DNA of 5,867 bases from Thermoplasmata archaeon (GCA_021823085.1 JAKAPG010000107.1:1-5867), one strand, 5' to 3'. Numbered from the stretch's first letter, positions 1-5,670 are shown. The notes: generated from the letters alone by a model not told the origin. A program made the numbers and translations.

Positions 1-2
1 AT

Positions 3-893
3 CTCTCCACCGACGGCACGCCGGAGGTGGTCCGGGCGCGCGCGCCGAGGGTGCGATTGATCGAGGAGCCTCCGCTCCCCCCCGGGTGGATCGGCAAGAG
101 CTGGGCGTGTACGGTCGGCGCCCGCGCGACCCGGGGCGAGTGGATCCTCTTCCTCGATGCCGACGTACGTCTCCATCCCACGGCCGTGAAGACGTGCGTC
201 GCATGGGCGATGCGCGAGTCGGCCGACCTCGCGTCGCTCGCTACCCGGATCGAGGTCGGCTCGATCTGGGAGCGAATCGTGATGCCGTTCTACGTCCAAA
301 TGGTGCTGACCTACCTGCGGGCGCCGCATGTGAATCGGGACTCGTCGCGCGCGGCGATGGCGAACGGCCAGTTCACGCTCGTTCGTCGCAGCTCCTACGA
401 ATCGGTCGGTGGTCACGAGGCGATCCGCAGCCAGCTGGTCGAAGACGTCGCGCTCGCCCGGCGCTTTCGGTCCCATGGCAAGCGGCTGAGAATCGCGTGG
501 GCTCCCGAACTGGCCCAGACCCGGATGTACCGCTCGCGTTCCGAAATCTCCGAAGGCATCCTGAAGACGGTCCACGGCACCCGCTACTCCACCGCGGTAC
601 AGATCGGTCGGATCGCCGGCCTCGTCGGGCTGTTCTGGTTGCCTCTGGGCCTCCTTCCTCTGGGGCTCCTCGTCGGGGCTCCGGCGCTCGTCGGGATGGG
701 GGCCTTTCTCTACGTGGCCCTCTTCGGTAAGCACATGGCTCTCGCGCGGGCGTCCGGGACTCCGACCTTCTACGGTCTTCTGTTCCCGATCGCCGTCGGA
801 TTCTTCGTCGCGATGCTGGTCCGCTCGATCCGGCGCGGCGCCGCCGACCGACCCGTGCGGTGGAAGGGGCGGGAGTACTCCCTACGCGGCTGA
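3..893 (+). CDS. Family 2 glycosyltransferase, membrane-anchored, 5'-truncated
   Basis: The protein should transfer a sugar from a nucleotide-sugar donor at the cytoplasmic face of the membrane. The reading frame is open to the window edge, and its first visible residues (STDGTPEVV) match the end of the GT-A 'D-D-x-S-x-D-G-T' nucleotide-binding motif, so the true start lies upstream and the GTG at 27 is internal. Counting the codon at 3 as residue 1, the DxD-type motif is D52-A-D54 (FLDADV), and an acidic pair E147-D148 sits in LVEDVALARRF, followed by an RMYRS segment. The C-terminal third has about three hydrophobic helices (roughly bases 615-680, 681-733 and 771-828) and a basic end. This architecture recalls HpnB-like (hopanoid-associated) and CrtQ-like (carotenoid) glycosyltransferases; the acceptor is not deducible. 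The stop lies 45 bp before the aldehyde dehydrogenase start on the same strand, so co-transcription is possible. Confidence 0.85.
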   Translation, partial: LSTDGTPEVVRARAPRVRLIEEPPLPPGWIGKSWACTVGARATRGEWILFLDADVRLHPTAVKTCVAWAMRESADLASLATRIEVGSIWERIVMPFYVQMVLTYLRAPHVNRDSSRAAMANGQFTLVRRSSYESVGGHEAIRSQLVEDVALARRFRSHGKRLRIAWAPELAQTRMYRSRSEISEGILKTVHGTRYSTAVQIGRIAGLVGLFWLPLGLLPLGLLVGAPALVGMGAFLYVALFGKHMALARASGTPTFYGLLFPIAVGFFVAMLVRSIRRGAADRPVRWKGREYSLRG

Positions 894-898
894 CGATC

Positions 899-912
899 GG
901 AAAGACGTAATG
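899..912 (+). promoter_or_regulatory. Possible BRE/TATA element of the aldehyde dehydrogenase gene
   Basis: A purine-rich GGAAAGA stretch at 899-905 is followed by a TAATG box at 908-912. The box is centred about 29 bp upstream of the ATG at 939, the spacing expected for an archaeal TATA box serving a leaderless transcript. The surrounding gap is otherwise GC-rich, and no Shine-Dalgarno sequence precedes the ATG. The match to the consensus is weak, and read-through from the glycosyltransferase gene is an alternative. Confidence 0.3.
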
Positions 913-938
913 CGCGCACGCGCCTCGCCGGGGCCGCC

Positions 939-2423
939 ATGAACGCGGCGGAGCCCGCCCGGTTCGACCTTTTCATCGGCGGCCAGGAGATCCCGGGACA
1001 CGACGGCGAGCGGGCCCTCCTCACCGACCCGGCCGACGGCGGAGCCATCGCCTCCGTCGCGATCGCCGGCCGCGACGACGCCCTCCACGCCCTCGAGGTC
1101 GCGGAGCGGGCCTTCCGCGAGAGCCCGTGGGCCCAGGATGACGGTGCCCTCCGAGCCAGGGTGCTCCGACGCCTCGCGGATCGCCTTGAGACCGAGGCGG
1201 AGGTCTTCGCGCGCCTCGAAACAAGCAACATGGGCAAGACCCTGCGCGAGGCGCGGGGGGACATCGCCTACGTCGTGCGGACGCTCGAGTACGCGAGCGG
1301 ACTCGCCGACAAGATCGAGGGAGAGACCATCCCGGTCCCGGGCCCGCGATTCGACTACACGGTCCGAGAGCCGCTCGGGGTCACGGTCCACATCGCCCCG
1401 TGGAACTATCCGTTGCTGCTCGCGATCCGTTCCGTCGCTCCCGCGCTGGCGGCCGGCAACTCGGTCGTGCTGAAACCGGCGAGCCTCACTCCGCTCACGG
1501 CGCTCGCGTTCGCTCGTCTCGCGCACACGGCCGGGGTGCCCCCAGGGATCCTGAACGTGGTCGTCGGACCGGGACGAGAGGTCGGGGACGCCCTGATCAC
1601 CGACGAACGGTGCCGCGCGGTGTCGTTCACGGGGAGCGTCGAGGTCGGACGGAGGATCGGGGAGATCGCCGGCCGTCGGGCGATCCCTCAGACGCTCGAG
1701 CTTGGCGGAAAGAGCCCGGTCCTTGTCCTCGCGGATGCGGACCTCGATCGCGCGGCGCGTGGGATCGGCTTCGGGATCTTCGGCAACGCGGGGCAGATGT
1801 GCTGGGCTGCGTCGCGTCTCATCGTCCACGAGTCCGTCCGCGCTCCGCTCCTTCAGAAGGTCCGTGCCCTCGCCGAGGCGTTGAGGCTCGGTCCCGGTAC
1901 CGAGGAGGGCGTCGACATGGGCCCTCTCGTCTCGGCCGAACAGGCGGAGCGGGTGCTCGGCTACATCAACACCGCCCGGAAGGACGGCGGAAAGCTCGTC
2001 ACCGGGGGCGCCCGTCCCGACGACCCGAAGCTGGCGCGCGGGAACTTCGTCCGACCGACGGTCGTGGAGGAAATTCCCACGACTTCCCGCGCCGTGCGGG
2101 AGGAGATCTTCGGGCCCGTGCTATCCGTCTTCTCGTTCCGGGAGGTCGACGAGGCGGTGCGGATTGCCAACGACACCCGATTCGGCCTCTTCGCGGCCCT
2201 GTGGACCCGCGACCTCGGCTCCGCCCACGCGCTCGCCCGGCGCCTCGACGCGGGGATGGTCGCAATCAACGACCCGCCCAATACCTACCCGCAGACGCCG
2301 TTCGGCGGCGTGAAGGACAGCGGGGTCGGGACGGAGCAGGGGCGCCGCAGCATCGAGTTCTTCACGCGGACCAAGAACGTGCTCGTCAACCTCGGGAGCC
2401 CCCGGAAGAAGCCCGCCTCCTGA
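939..2423 (+). CDS. NAD(P)-dependent aldehyde dehydrogenase
   Basis: A cytoplasmic enzyme of the aldehyde dehydrogenase superfamily that oxidises an aldehyde to a carboxylate with NAD(P)+. At 494 residues it has the usual length. The catalytic set is complete: N156 in PWNYP (oxyanion hole), K179 in VLKPAS (coenzyme), the FTGSVEVG Rossmann loop, general base E254 in ELGGKSP, nucleophile C288 in GQMCWA, and E389-I-F-G-P. The E254-C288 spacing of 34 matches the family. The residue three after K179 is Ser182, where NAD-preferring members usually carry Glu, hinting at NADP+ use. The ATG at 939 is the only start between the in-frame upstream stop and the conserved N-terminus. Candidate substrates include betaine aldehyde, succinate semialdehyde, glyceraldehyde (an NADP-linked dehydrogenase of this superfamily acts in Thermoplasma and Picrophilus) or a lipid or apocarotenoid aldehyde; sequence alone does not decide. 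It lies 45 bp after the glycosyltransferase and 62 bp before the next gene. Confidence 0.93.
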   Translation: MNAAEPARFDLFIGGQEIPGHDGERALLTDPADGGAIASVAIAGRDDALHALEVAERAFRESPWAQDDGALRARVLRRLADRLETEAEVFARLETSNMGKTLREARGDIAYVVRTLEYASGLADKIEGETIPVPGPRFDYTVREPLGVTVHIAPWNYPLLLAIRSVAPALAAGNSVVLKPASLTPLTALAFARLAHTAGVPPGILNVVVGPGREVGDALITDERCRAVSFTGSVEVGRRIGEIAGRRAIPQTLELGGKSPVLVLADADLDRAARGIGFGIFGNAGQMCWAASRLIVHESVRAPLLQKVRALAEALRLGPGTEEGVDMGPLVSAEQAERVLGYINTARKDGGKLVTGGARPDDPKLARGNFVRPTVVEEIPTTSRAVREEIFGPVLSVFSFREVDEAVRIANDTRFGLFAALWTRDLGSAHALARRLDAGMVAINDPPNTYPQTPFGGVKDSGVGTEQGRRSIEFFTRTKNVLVNLGSPRKKPAS

Positions 2424-2432
2424 GCGGCCCGG

Positions 2433-2442
2433 TTCGTACGAA
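2433..2442. repeat. Perfect 10-bp palindrome TTCGTACGAA
   Basis: TTCGTACGAA reads identically on both strands and is flanked by GG on the left and (A)CC on the right, so the symmetry extends with a one-base bulge (2431-2445). It starts 10 bp after the aldehyde dehydrogenase stop and ends just upstream of the TATA-like element of the next gene. It could be a dimeric-regulator site or part of a transcript-end hairpin. No U-tract follows, so an operator is somewhat more likely than a terminator. Chance is possible for a 10-bp palindrome. Confidence 0.35.
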
Positions 2443-2446
2443 ACCC

Positions 2447-2456
2447 CCAAAGTAAC
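2447..2456 (+). promoter_or_regulatory. Weak TATA-like element upstream of the zinc-ribbon protein gene
   Basis: The AT-richer stretch CCAAAGTAAC is embedded in C-runs. It lies about 34 bp upstream of the GTG start at 2486, which would give a leader of under 10 nt. A GAGAGGG stretch just before the GTG is only a poor Shine-Dalgarno match. The box is far from the TTTAWATA consensus, so this is tentative. Confidence 0.22.
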
Positions 2457-2485
2457 CCCCCCGGGTCCTTCGCCGAGAGGGATCG

Positions 2486-3115
2486 GTGAGCGGCTCCGTC
2501 GATCCGCGGGCTTGGGGAAGTTGCCTGTATTGCGGCGACGCCGTGCCCCCCACCTCCAAGATGTGCCCGGTCTGCGGTGCCGAGAACCCCGTTCGCGCGG
2601 GCCAGATCGGGAAGGCGCCGAAGAAGGTCCGCCGGCGCCTCGCCGCCCTCGGTGCCTTGCGCACCGTGCTCATCTTCGGGGCGATCGCGCTCCTCGTCTA
2701 TGCGATCATCGCCGCGGAGATCTCGGGGCCGCCGGTCGTCGCGGATCCACTGACGCACAGCGGCACCTACTACATCCCGGCCCAGAACGACTCGATCCAG
2801 TCCGGGTCCGTGCAGGGTGGCGACTACATCCTCGGCAACTGGTCCGTAATGTTCCCGTATGCCGGGGCCATGAGCCTCACGATCTACAATAGCACGGAGT
2901 TCGCCCAGTACGAGGCCGGCGAGGTCGCGGGGAATCAGACCTGGTATCCCTCAACGACCCAGGGGCAGATCGACTTCGTCGCGCTGTACACCGACACGTT
3001 CTACTTCGTCTTCTCAAACCCATACCCGGCCTCGAGCCACCTCAACGAAACGGTGTACATCTCCACGGCTTACACGCCGGACGTGAACTCGTTCGACGGC
3101 GGCTCGATGAACTAG
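2486..3115 (+). CDS. Zinc-ribbon, single-pass membrane protein with sequon-rich outer domain
   Basis: I do not recognise a named family, and the function is unknown. Residues 13-30 form a CxxC-x10-CxxC zinc ribbon (C13, C16, C27, C30). A basic linker (residues 43-51, KAPKKVRRR) precedes one hydrophobic helix at about 58-77. By the positive-inside rule the ribbon is cytoplasmic and residues 78-209 are outside. That outer part is rich in Tyr, Ser, Thr and Gly, looks like a beta-sandwich, and has no cysteine. It carries five N-glycosylation sequons: N101-D-S, N118-W-S, N135-S-T, N150-Q-T and N187-E-T. Its pattern (G-x-Y near 93-95, TFYFVFSNP at 171-179) loosely recalls GOLD/emp24-like archaeal surface domains; this is inference. 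The GTG at 2486 is chosen because the only in-frame codons back to the TAA at 2453 contain no other start, and the next Met (26) would split the ribbon. It ends 13 bp from the convergent kptA stop. Confidence 0.8.
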   Translation: MSGSVDPRAWGSCLYCGDAVPPTSKMCPVCGAENPVRAGQIGKAPKKVRRRLAALGALRTVLIFGAIALLVYAIIAAEISGPPVVADPLTHSGTYYIPAQNDSIQSGSVQGGDYILGNWSVMFPYAGAMSLTIYNSTEFAQYEAGEVAGNQTWYPSTTQGQIDFVALYTDTFYFVFSNPYPASSHLNETVYISTAYTPDVNSFDGGSMN

Positions 3116-3128
3116 CGCTTCCGACCGC

Positions 3129-3779
3129 TCACGTCGCGGGCTCGGGAGGCGGCACGCGCTTGAGGTACTCCGGCGGAACCGAATCGATGAGGAACACGGT
3201 CTTCCCGGCCCGCATGATCACGAGTCCCGCCGCCCGCGCGGCCCGGGCGTCGACCTCCAGGATCACCGGCTGGGGGGTCCGGACGCTCCCGGCGGCGCGT
3301 GCGTCTTCCGCGGTCTTGGACAGGTGGACCTTCTTGCGGTCGGAGGGCTTGAGGCCTACCTCGAGCACGATCCCCGCCTCCTCCTCGGTCACCGGATAGA
3401 AGAGCCGGTCCGGCACGCCCTCGGTCGGAAGATCGAGCCGGATGTCGACGGTGTGGGCGTACGTCGCCCGGATCATCTCGTCCCGGATCTCATAGCGGCC
3501 CTTCGCATCGGTCTCGGCGATCGCGACCAGGTGGTGGACGCGCAGCCACTGGTAGCCACGGTGGCGCTGGCTGACCGCGCGCACGATCTGCGGCAGCGAA
3601 ACCCAGCCGTGCTCGTCCATCGTGAGCTCGTAGCGATCGGGAAAGTGGCGGAGGATCCCCGTCAGCACGCGGCCGAGGTGGTCCAGCTCCCGGTCGTCCA
3701 TCAGGAAGCGGCCCTCTTGACCGCAGTACGGACACTCCGCCCCGCGGAAGTAGCCGTGCTGCTCGCACTCCTTCAGCAT
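3129..3779 (-). CDS. kptA: RNA 2'-phosphotransferase (Tpt1/KptA), zinc-finger type
   Basis: KptA/Tpt1 enzymes remove the internal 2'-phosphate left at RNA ligation junctions by transferring it to NAD+, giving ADP-ribose 1'',2''-cyclic phosphate and nicotinamide. The 216-residue protein begins with a small zinc finger (C5-x2-H8 and C16-x2-C19), an N-terminal addition that I recall from euryarchaeal homologues. The KptA core follows: LTGILRHFP with R44-H45, HGWVSL at 57-62, DAKGRYEI at 91-98, IRATYAHT with R104 and H109, DRKKVHLS at 147-154 with R148, VILEVDA at 172-178, and a terminal VPPEYL at 201-206. The usual LYHGT block reads LFYPVT at 126-131, so the family His-Gly is absent there. The gene starts 14 bp after the rpoL stop on the same strand, so the two are probably one transcript. 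The ATG at 3779 directly precedes the zinc finger and has no Shine-Dalgarno sequence. Confidence 0.88.
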   Translation of the reverse strand: MLKECEQHGYFRGAECPYCGQEGRFLMDDRELDHLGRVLTGILRHFPDRYELTMDEHGWVSLPQIVRAVSQRHRGYQWLRVHHLVAIAETDAKGRYEIRDEMIRATYAHTVDIRLDLPTEGVPDRLFYPVTEEEAGIVLEVGLKPSDRKKVHLSKTAEDARAAGSVRTPQPVILEVDARAARAAGLVIMRAGKTVFLIDSVPPEYLKRVPPPEPAT

Positions 3780-3793
3780 GGAGCCGGGCGTTC

Positions 3794-4081
3794 CTACGCC
3801 TTGACCTTGTCCGCTTTCTTGTCGAAATCGGTGAGGAGGTCGCCGTACCCGTCGGCGAGGTCCTTGAGCACGCGTTTGAGCACCTGTTGGGGCTTCTCCC
3901 CTTTCGTCCGGAGATAGAGAGTCGGTCGGTCGAGGTACGGGTGGCCCAGGTAGTAGCGCGCCTCCAGGACCTTCTCTTCGGCCTGCAGGGCCTCCACGAG
4001 AGGGACCAGCAGCGTCTCTTCCCCCTTAGGGAGCTCAAGGCGCAGCGTGTCATGCTCCTTTTCGGCGACCCGAACGTCCAT
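3794..4081 (-). CDS. rpoL: DNA-directed RNA polymerase subunit L (Rpo11)
   Basis: Rpo11 is the archaeal counterpart of eukaryotic Rpb11 and of one bacterial alpha N-terminal domain; it pairs with Rpo3 in the assembly platform of RNA polymerase. The 95-residue product has the normal family length and order: an N-terminal strand (MDVRVAEKEHDTLRLEL), an alpha-motif region (EETLLVPLVEAL, 21-32), then EARYYLGHPYLDRPTLYLRTKG, which matches the family's 'A-x-Y...HPLL-x-P-x-L-x-I-x-T' block, and a C-terminal helix with a lysine-rich end. The frame stays open upstream to 4282, but the family begins at this ATG and a longer form would overlap purD. The canonical H-T-L-x-N-x-L-R signature is degenerate here (His to Glu, Asn to Val, Arg to Val). 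It is the first gene of a probable rpoL-kptA unit and is divergent from purD. Confidence 0.88.
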   Translation of the reverse strand: MDVRVAEKEHDTLRLELPKGEETLLVPLVEALQAEEKVLEARYYLGHPYLDRPTLYLRTKGEKPQQVLKRVLKDLADGYGDLLTDFDKKADKVKA

Positions 4082-4114
4082 CGTCACGGCCCGAGTGGCG
4101 CTCACCTTCGCTCG

Positions 4115-4123
4115 GTTCTTAAG
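4115..4123 (-). promoter_or_regulatory. Possible TATA element for rpoL-kptA
   Basis: Read on the minus strand, CTTAAGAAC is the AT-richest patch near the rpoL start. It is centred about 38 bp upstream of the ATG at 4081, which would place initiation about 12 nt before the start codon. It is a poor TATA match. The TATAA box at 4172-4176, read in reverse, is an alternative but would give a leader of about 65 nt. Confidence 0.25.
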
Positions 4124-4170
4124 GGTGGCGGCAAGGAATCCCCGCCGAGCCGCGTCTCGCGCCGACGGCT

Positions 4171-4177
4171 CTATAAC
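4171..4177 (+). promoter_or_regulatory. TATA box of purD
   Basis: CTATAAC lies in a GC-rich divergent gap, with TATAA at 4172-4176 centred 29 bp upstream of the purD ATG at 4203. This is the spacing expected if transcription starts at or within a few bases of the start codon. No Shine-Dalgarno sequence lies before the ATG, which fits a leaderless mRNA. It is the best TATA match in the window. Confidence 0.55.
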
Positions 4178-4202
4178 CGATTGCGCGTCCCAGGGGTCCG
4201 GT

Positions 4203-5606
4203 ATGCGGGCGCTCATCGTCGGAGGAGGCGCCCGGGAGCACGCGGTGGGGGTGACCCTGGCGCGTGCCGGGGCCGAGATCATCGTTGCTTCCCCGCACGC
4301 GAACCCGGGCCTCGAGCGAATCGCGCGGGCCTCGGTCCGGGTCGACGTGGATCAGGCCCAGCGGATCGCCGACTTCGGGGAACGCGAAGAGATCGACTAT
4401 GCGGTCATCGGTCCCGAGGCCGCCCTCGCGGCCGGAACGTCCGACGCGCTGCGCGCGGCCGAGATCCCCGTTGTGGGGCCGTCCCAGGCGGCGGCGCGGA
4501 TCGAGTCGAGCAAGCTGTACTGCCGCGAGCTGCTCCAAAGGCACGCGATCGGCGGCCAGCCGGTGTGGCGCGCGCCCGAACGGATCGAGCAGGTCGAGGC
4601 GACCCTGGCCGAGTTCTCCGGCCCGTTGGTGATCAAACCGAGCGGGCTTACCGCGGGCAAAGGCGTCTGGGTTCAGGGTCCCGACTTCACCGACGCCCGC
4701 CCCGGTGCCGCCTATGCGAAGAGCCTCCTCGCCCAGGGCCAGCGCGTGCTCATCGAAGAGAAGCTCGAGGGCGAGGAGTTCAGCCAGATGGCGTTCGTGA
4801 CCGACTCGGGCGTCTACCCGATGCCCGCCGTTCAGGACTTCAAGCGCGCGCTCGAGGGAGACAAGAGCGGCAACACGGGCGGCATGGGATCGTACTCGCA
4901 ACGCGACCACCTGCTCCCGTTCCTGAGCGCCGCCCAACGCGATCGCTCGATCGAGATCCTTTCCCAGGCGGTGGCGGCGCTCCGGTCCGAGGGCCTCGAG
5001 TTCCGCGGCATACTGTACGGGGGGTTCATGCTCACCGCGAAGGGCCCGATGTTGCTCGAGTTCAATGCGCGCTTCGGCGACCCGGAAGGCGTGAACGCGA
5101 TGACCCTCTACGAGGACGGCAACTTCGACGAGCTCCTCTACGGCGTCGCGTGCGGGCGAGTCGATCCTACGTTGATCCGGTTCCGATCCCGCGCGACCGT
5201 GCTCAAGTACGTGGTCCCTCCCGGGTACGGAGACCGCCCTCAGCCCGGAGGTGTGGTCGAGCTGGACGAGGCGGCCATCGAGGCGGACGGCGTGCACGTC
5301 TTCTACGGGAGCGTCGAGCCGGCGGGGCCGGCGGCGGTGCGACTCGGCACGAGCCGCGGGATCGCACTCATCGGAGAGGCGAGCGCGATCCATGAGGCCG
5401 GCGCGCGGGTCGAGGCCGCCCTCGCGCACGTCCACGGCGACTTCTACGTTCGGCACGACATCGGCACGCTCGAGGATCTCGCTCGCCGGCGCGAGCACAT
5501 GCGTCAGCTCTTCGTCCCGGGTGCGAAGTCGTCGCCGCTCCCGTTGAGCGTCGCCGCGCCGGGTGCCCCGCCCTCCAGCGCGGCACCGGACGAGATGCGC
5601 GCCTAG
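4203..5606 (+). CDS. purD: Phosphoribosylamine-glycine ligase (GAR synthetase)
   Basis: PurD catalyses the second step of de novo purine synthesis: 5-phosphoribosylamine + glycine + ATP to glycinamide ribonucleotide + ADP + phosphate, in the cytoplasm. The 467-residue protein opens with the family N-terminus (RALIVGGGAREHA, residues 2-14), which fixes the ATG at 4203 although the frame extends upstream to 4047. The ATP-grasp part shows VIKPSGLTAGKGV with K145, QDFKRALEGD, NTGGMG (G226-G229) and the metal-binding EFNARFGDPE beginning at E286. The next residues (G-V-N) replace the bacterial T-Q and resemble the archaeal 'GDPEAMN' form. The C-terminal domain ends around FVP (437-439). A 28-residue Pro/Ala/Ser-rich tail (440-467) follows, which makes the protein longer than the usual 420-440 residues and is probably disordered. 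It is divergent from rpoL, with tfs 64 bp downstream on the same strand. Confidence 0.96.
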   Translation: MRALIVGGGAREHAVGVTLARAGAEIIVASPHANPGLERIARASVRVDVDQAQRIADFGEREEIDYAVIGPEAALAAGTSDALRAAEIPVVGPSQAAARIESSKLYCRELLQRHAIGGQPVWRAPERIEQVEATLAEFSGPLVIKPSGLTAGKGVWVQGPDFTDARPGAAYAKSLLAQGQRVLIEEKLEGEEFSQMAFVTDSGVYPMPAVQDFKRALEGDKSGNTGGMGSYSQRDHLLPFLSAAQRDRSIEILSQAVAALRSEGLEFRGILYGGFMLTAKGPMLLEFNARFGDPEGVNAMTLYEDGNFDELLYGVACGRVDPTLIRFRSRATVLKYVVPPGYGDRPQPGGVVELDEAAIEADGVHVFYGSVEPAGPAAVRLGTSRGIALIGEASAIHEAGARVEAALAHVHGDFYVRHDIGTLEDLARRREHMRQLFVPGAKSSPLPLSVAAPGAPPSSAAPDEMRA

Positions 5607-5628
5607 GCGAAGAACGGTCCGCCTTCGC
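5607..5628 (+). terminator. Small hairpin directly after the purD stop
   Basis: GCGAAG at 5607-5612 pairs perfectly with CTTCGC at 5623-5628 around a 10-base loop, with a possible extra G-U pair at the base using the last base of the purD stop codon. It begins at the first base after the stop. No T-tract follows, and archaeal termination normally depends on T-runs, so it may instead be a 3'-end stabilising hairpin or a chance repeat. Confidence 0.3.
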
Positions 5629-5637
5629 TCCGAAATC

Positions 5638-5647
5638 CCCTAATAGC
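5638..5647 (+). promoter_or_regulatory. TATA-like element of tfs
   Basis: CCCTAATAGC contains TAATAG at 5641-5646, centred about 27 bp upstream of the tfs ATG at 5671. The CGAAAT at 5631-5636 is a near match to an archaeal BRE. The spacing fits a leaderless transcript, and there is no Shine-Dalgarno sequence before the ATG. The box is bracketed by CCCC (5637-5640) and GGGG (5648-5651). Confidence 0.42.
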
Positions 5648-5670
5648 GGGGCACCGGTCGAATCGCCTCC

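Noticed and set aside
27..893. GTG at 27 as the true glycosyltransferase start
   Set aside because: The in-frame codons before it encode the conserved STDGT motif, so the gene begins outside the window.
882..1829. Minus-strand open frame (315 codons) opposite the aldehyde dehydrogenase
   Set aside because: Charged, motif-free shadow of a gene whose full catalytic set is visible on the other strand.
1400..2455. Plus-strand open frame (351 codons) within the aldehyde dehydrogenase
   Set aside because: Arg/Gly-rich alternative-frame reading; the true frame carries all the family motifs.
3116..3128. Bidirectional terminator between the convergent genes
   Set aside because: Only 13 bases separate the stops, and they contain neither a T-run nor a hairpin.
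4047..4202. N-terminal extension of PurD
   Set aside because: The conserved family start RALIVGGGAREHA begins right after the ATG at 4203, which has a TATA box at the right distance; the extension would overlap rpoL.
4082..4282. N-terminal extension of RpoL
   Set aside because: The frame stays open, but the family begins at the ATG at 4081, and the extension would overlap purD and its promoter.
3887..5395. Long plus-strand open frame (502 codons) across rpoL and purD
   Set aside because: Arg/Gly/Pro-rich out-of-frame reading of two well-supported genes, with no family motif.
4119..5498. Long minus-strand open frame (459 codons) opposite purD
   Set aside because: It is a GC-driven shadow of purD: composition is rich in Arg, Asp, Glu, His and Leu, no domain is recognisable, and it would cover the divergent promoter region.
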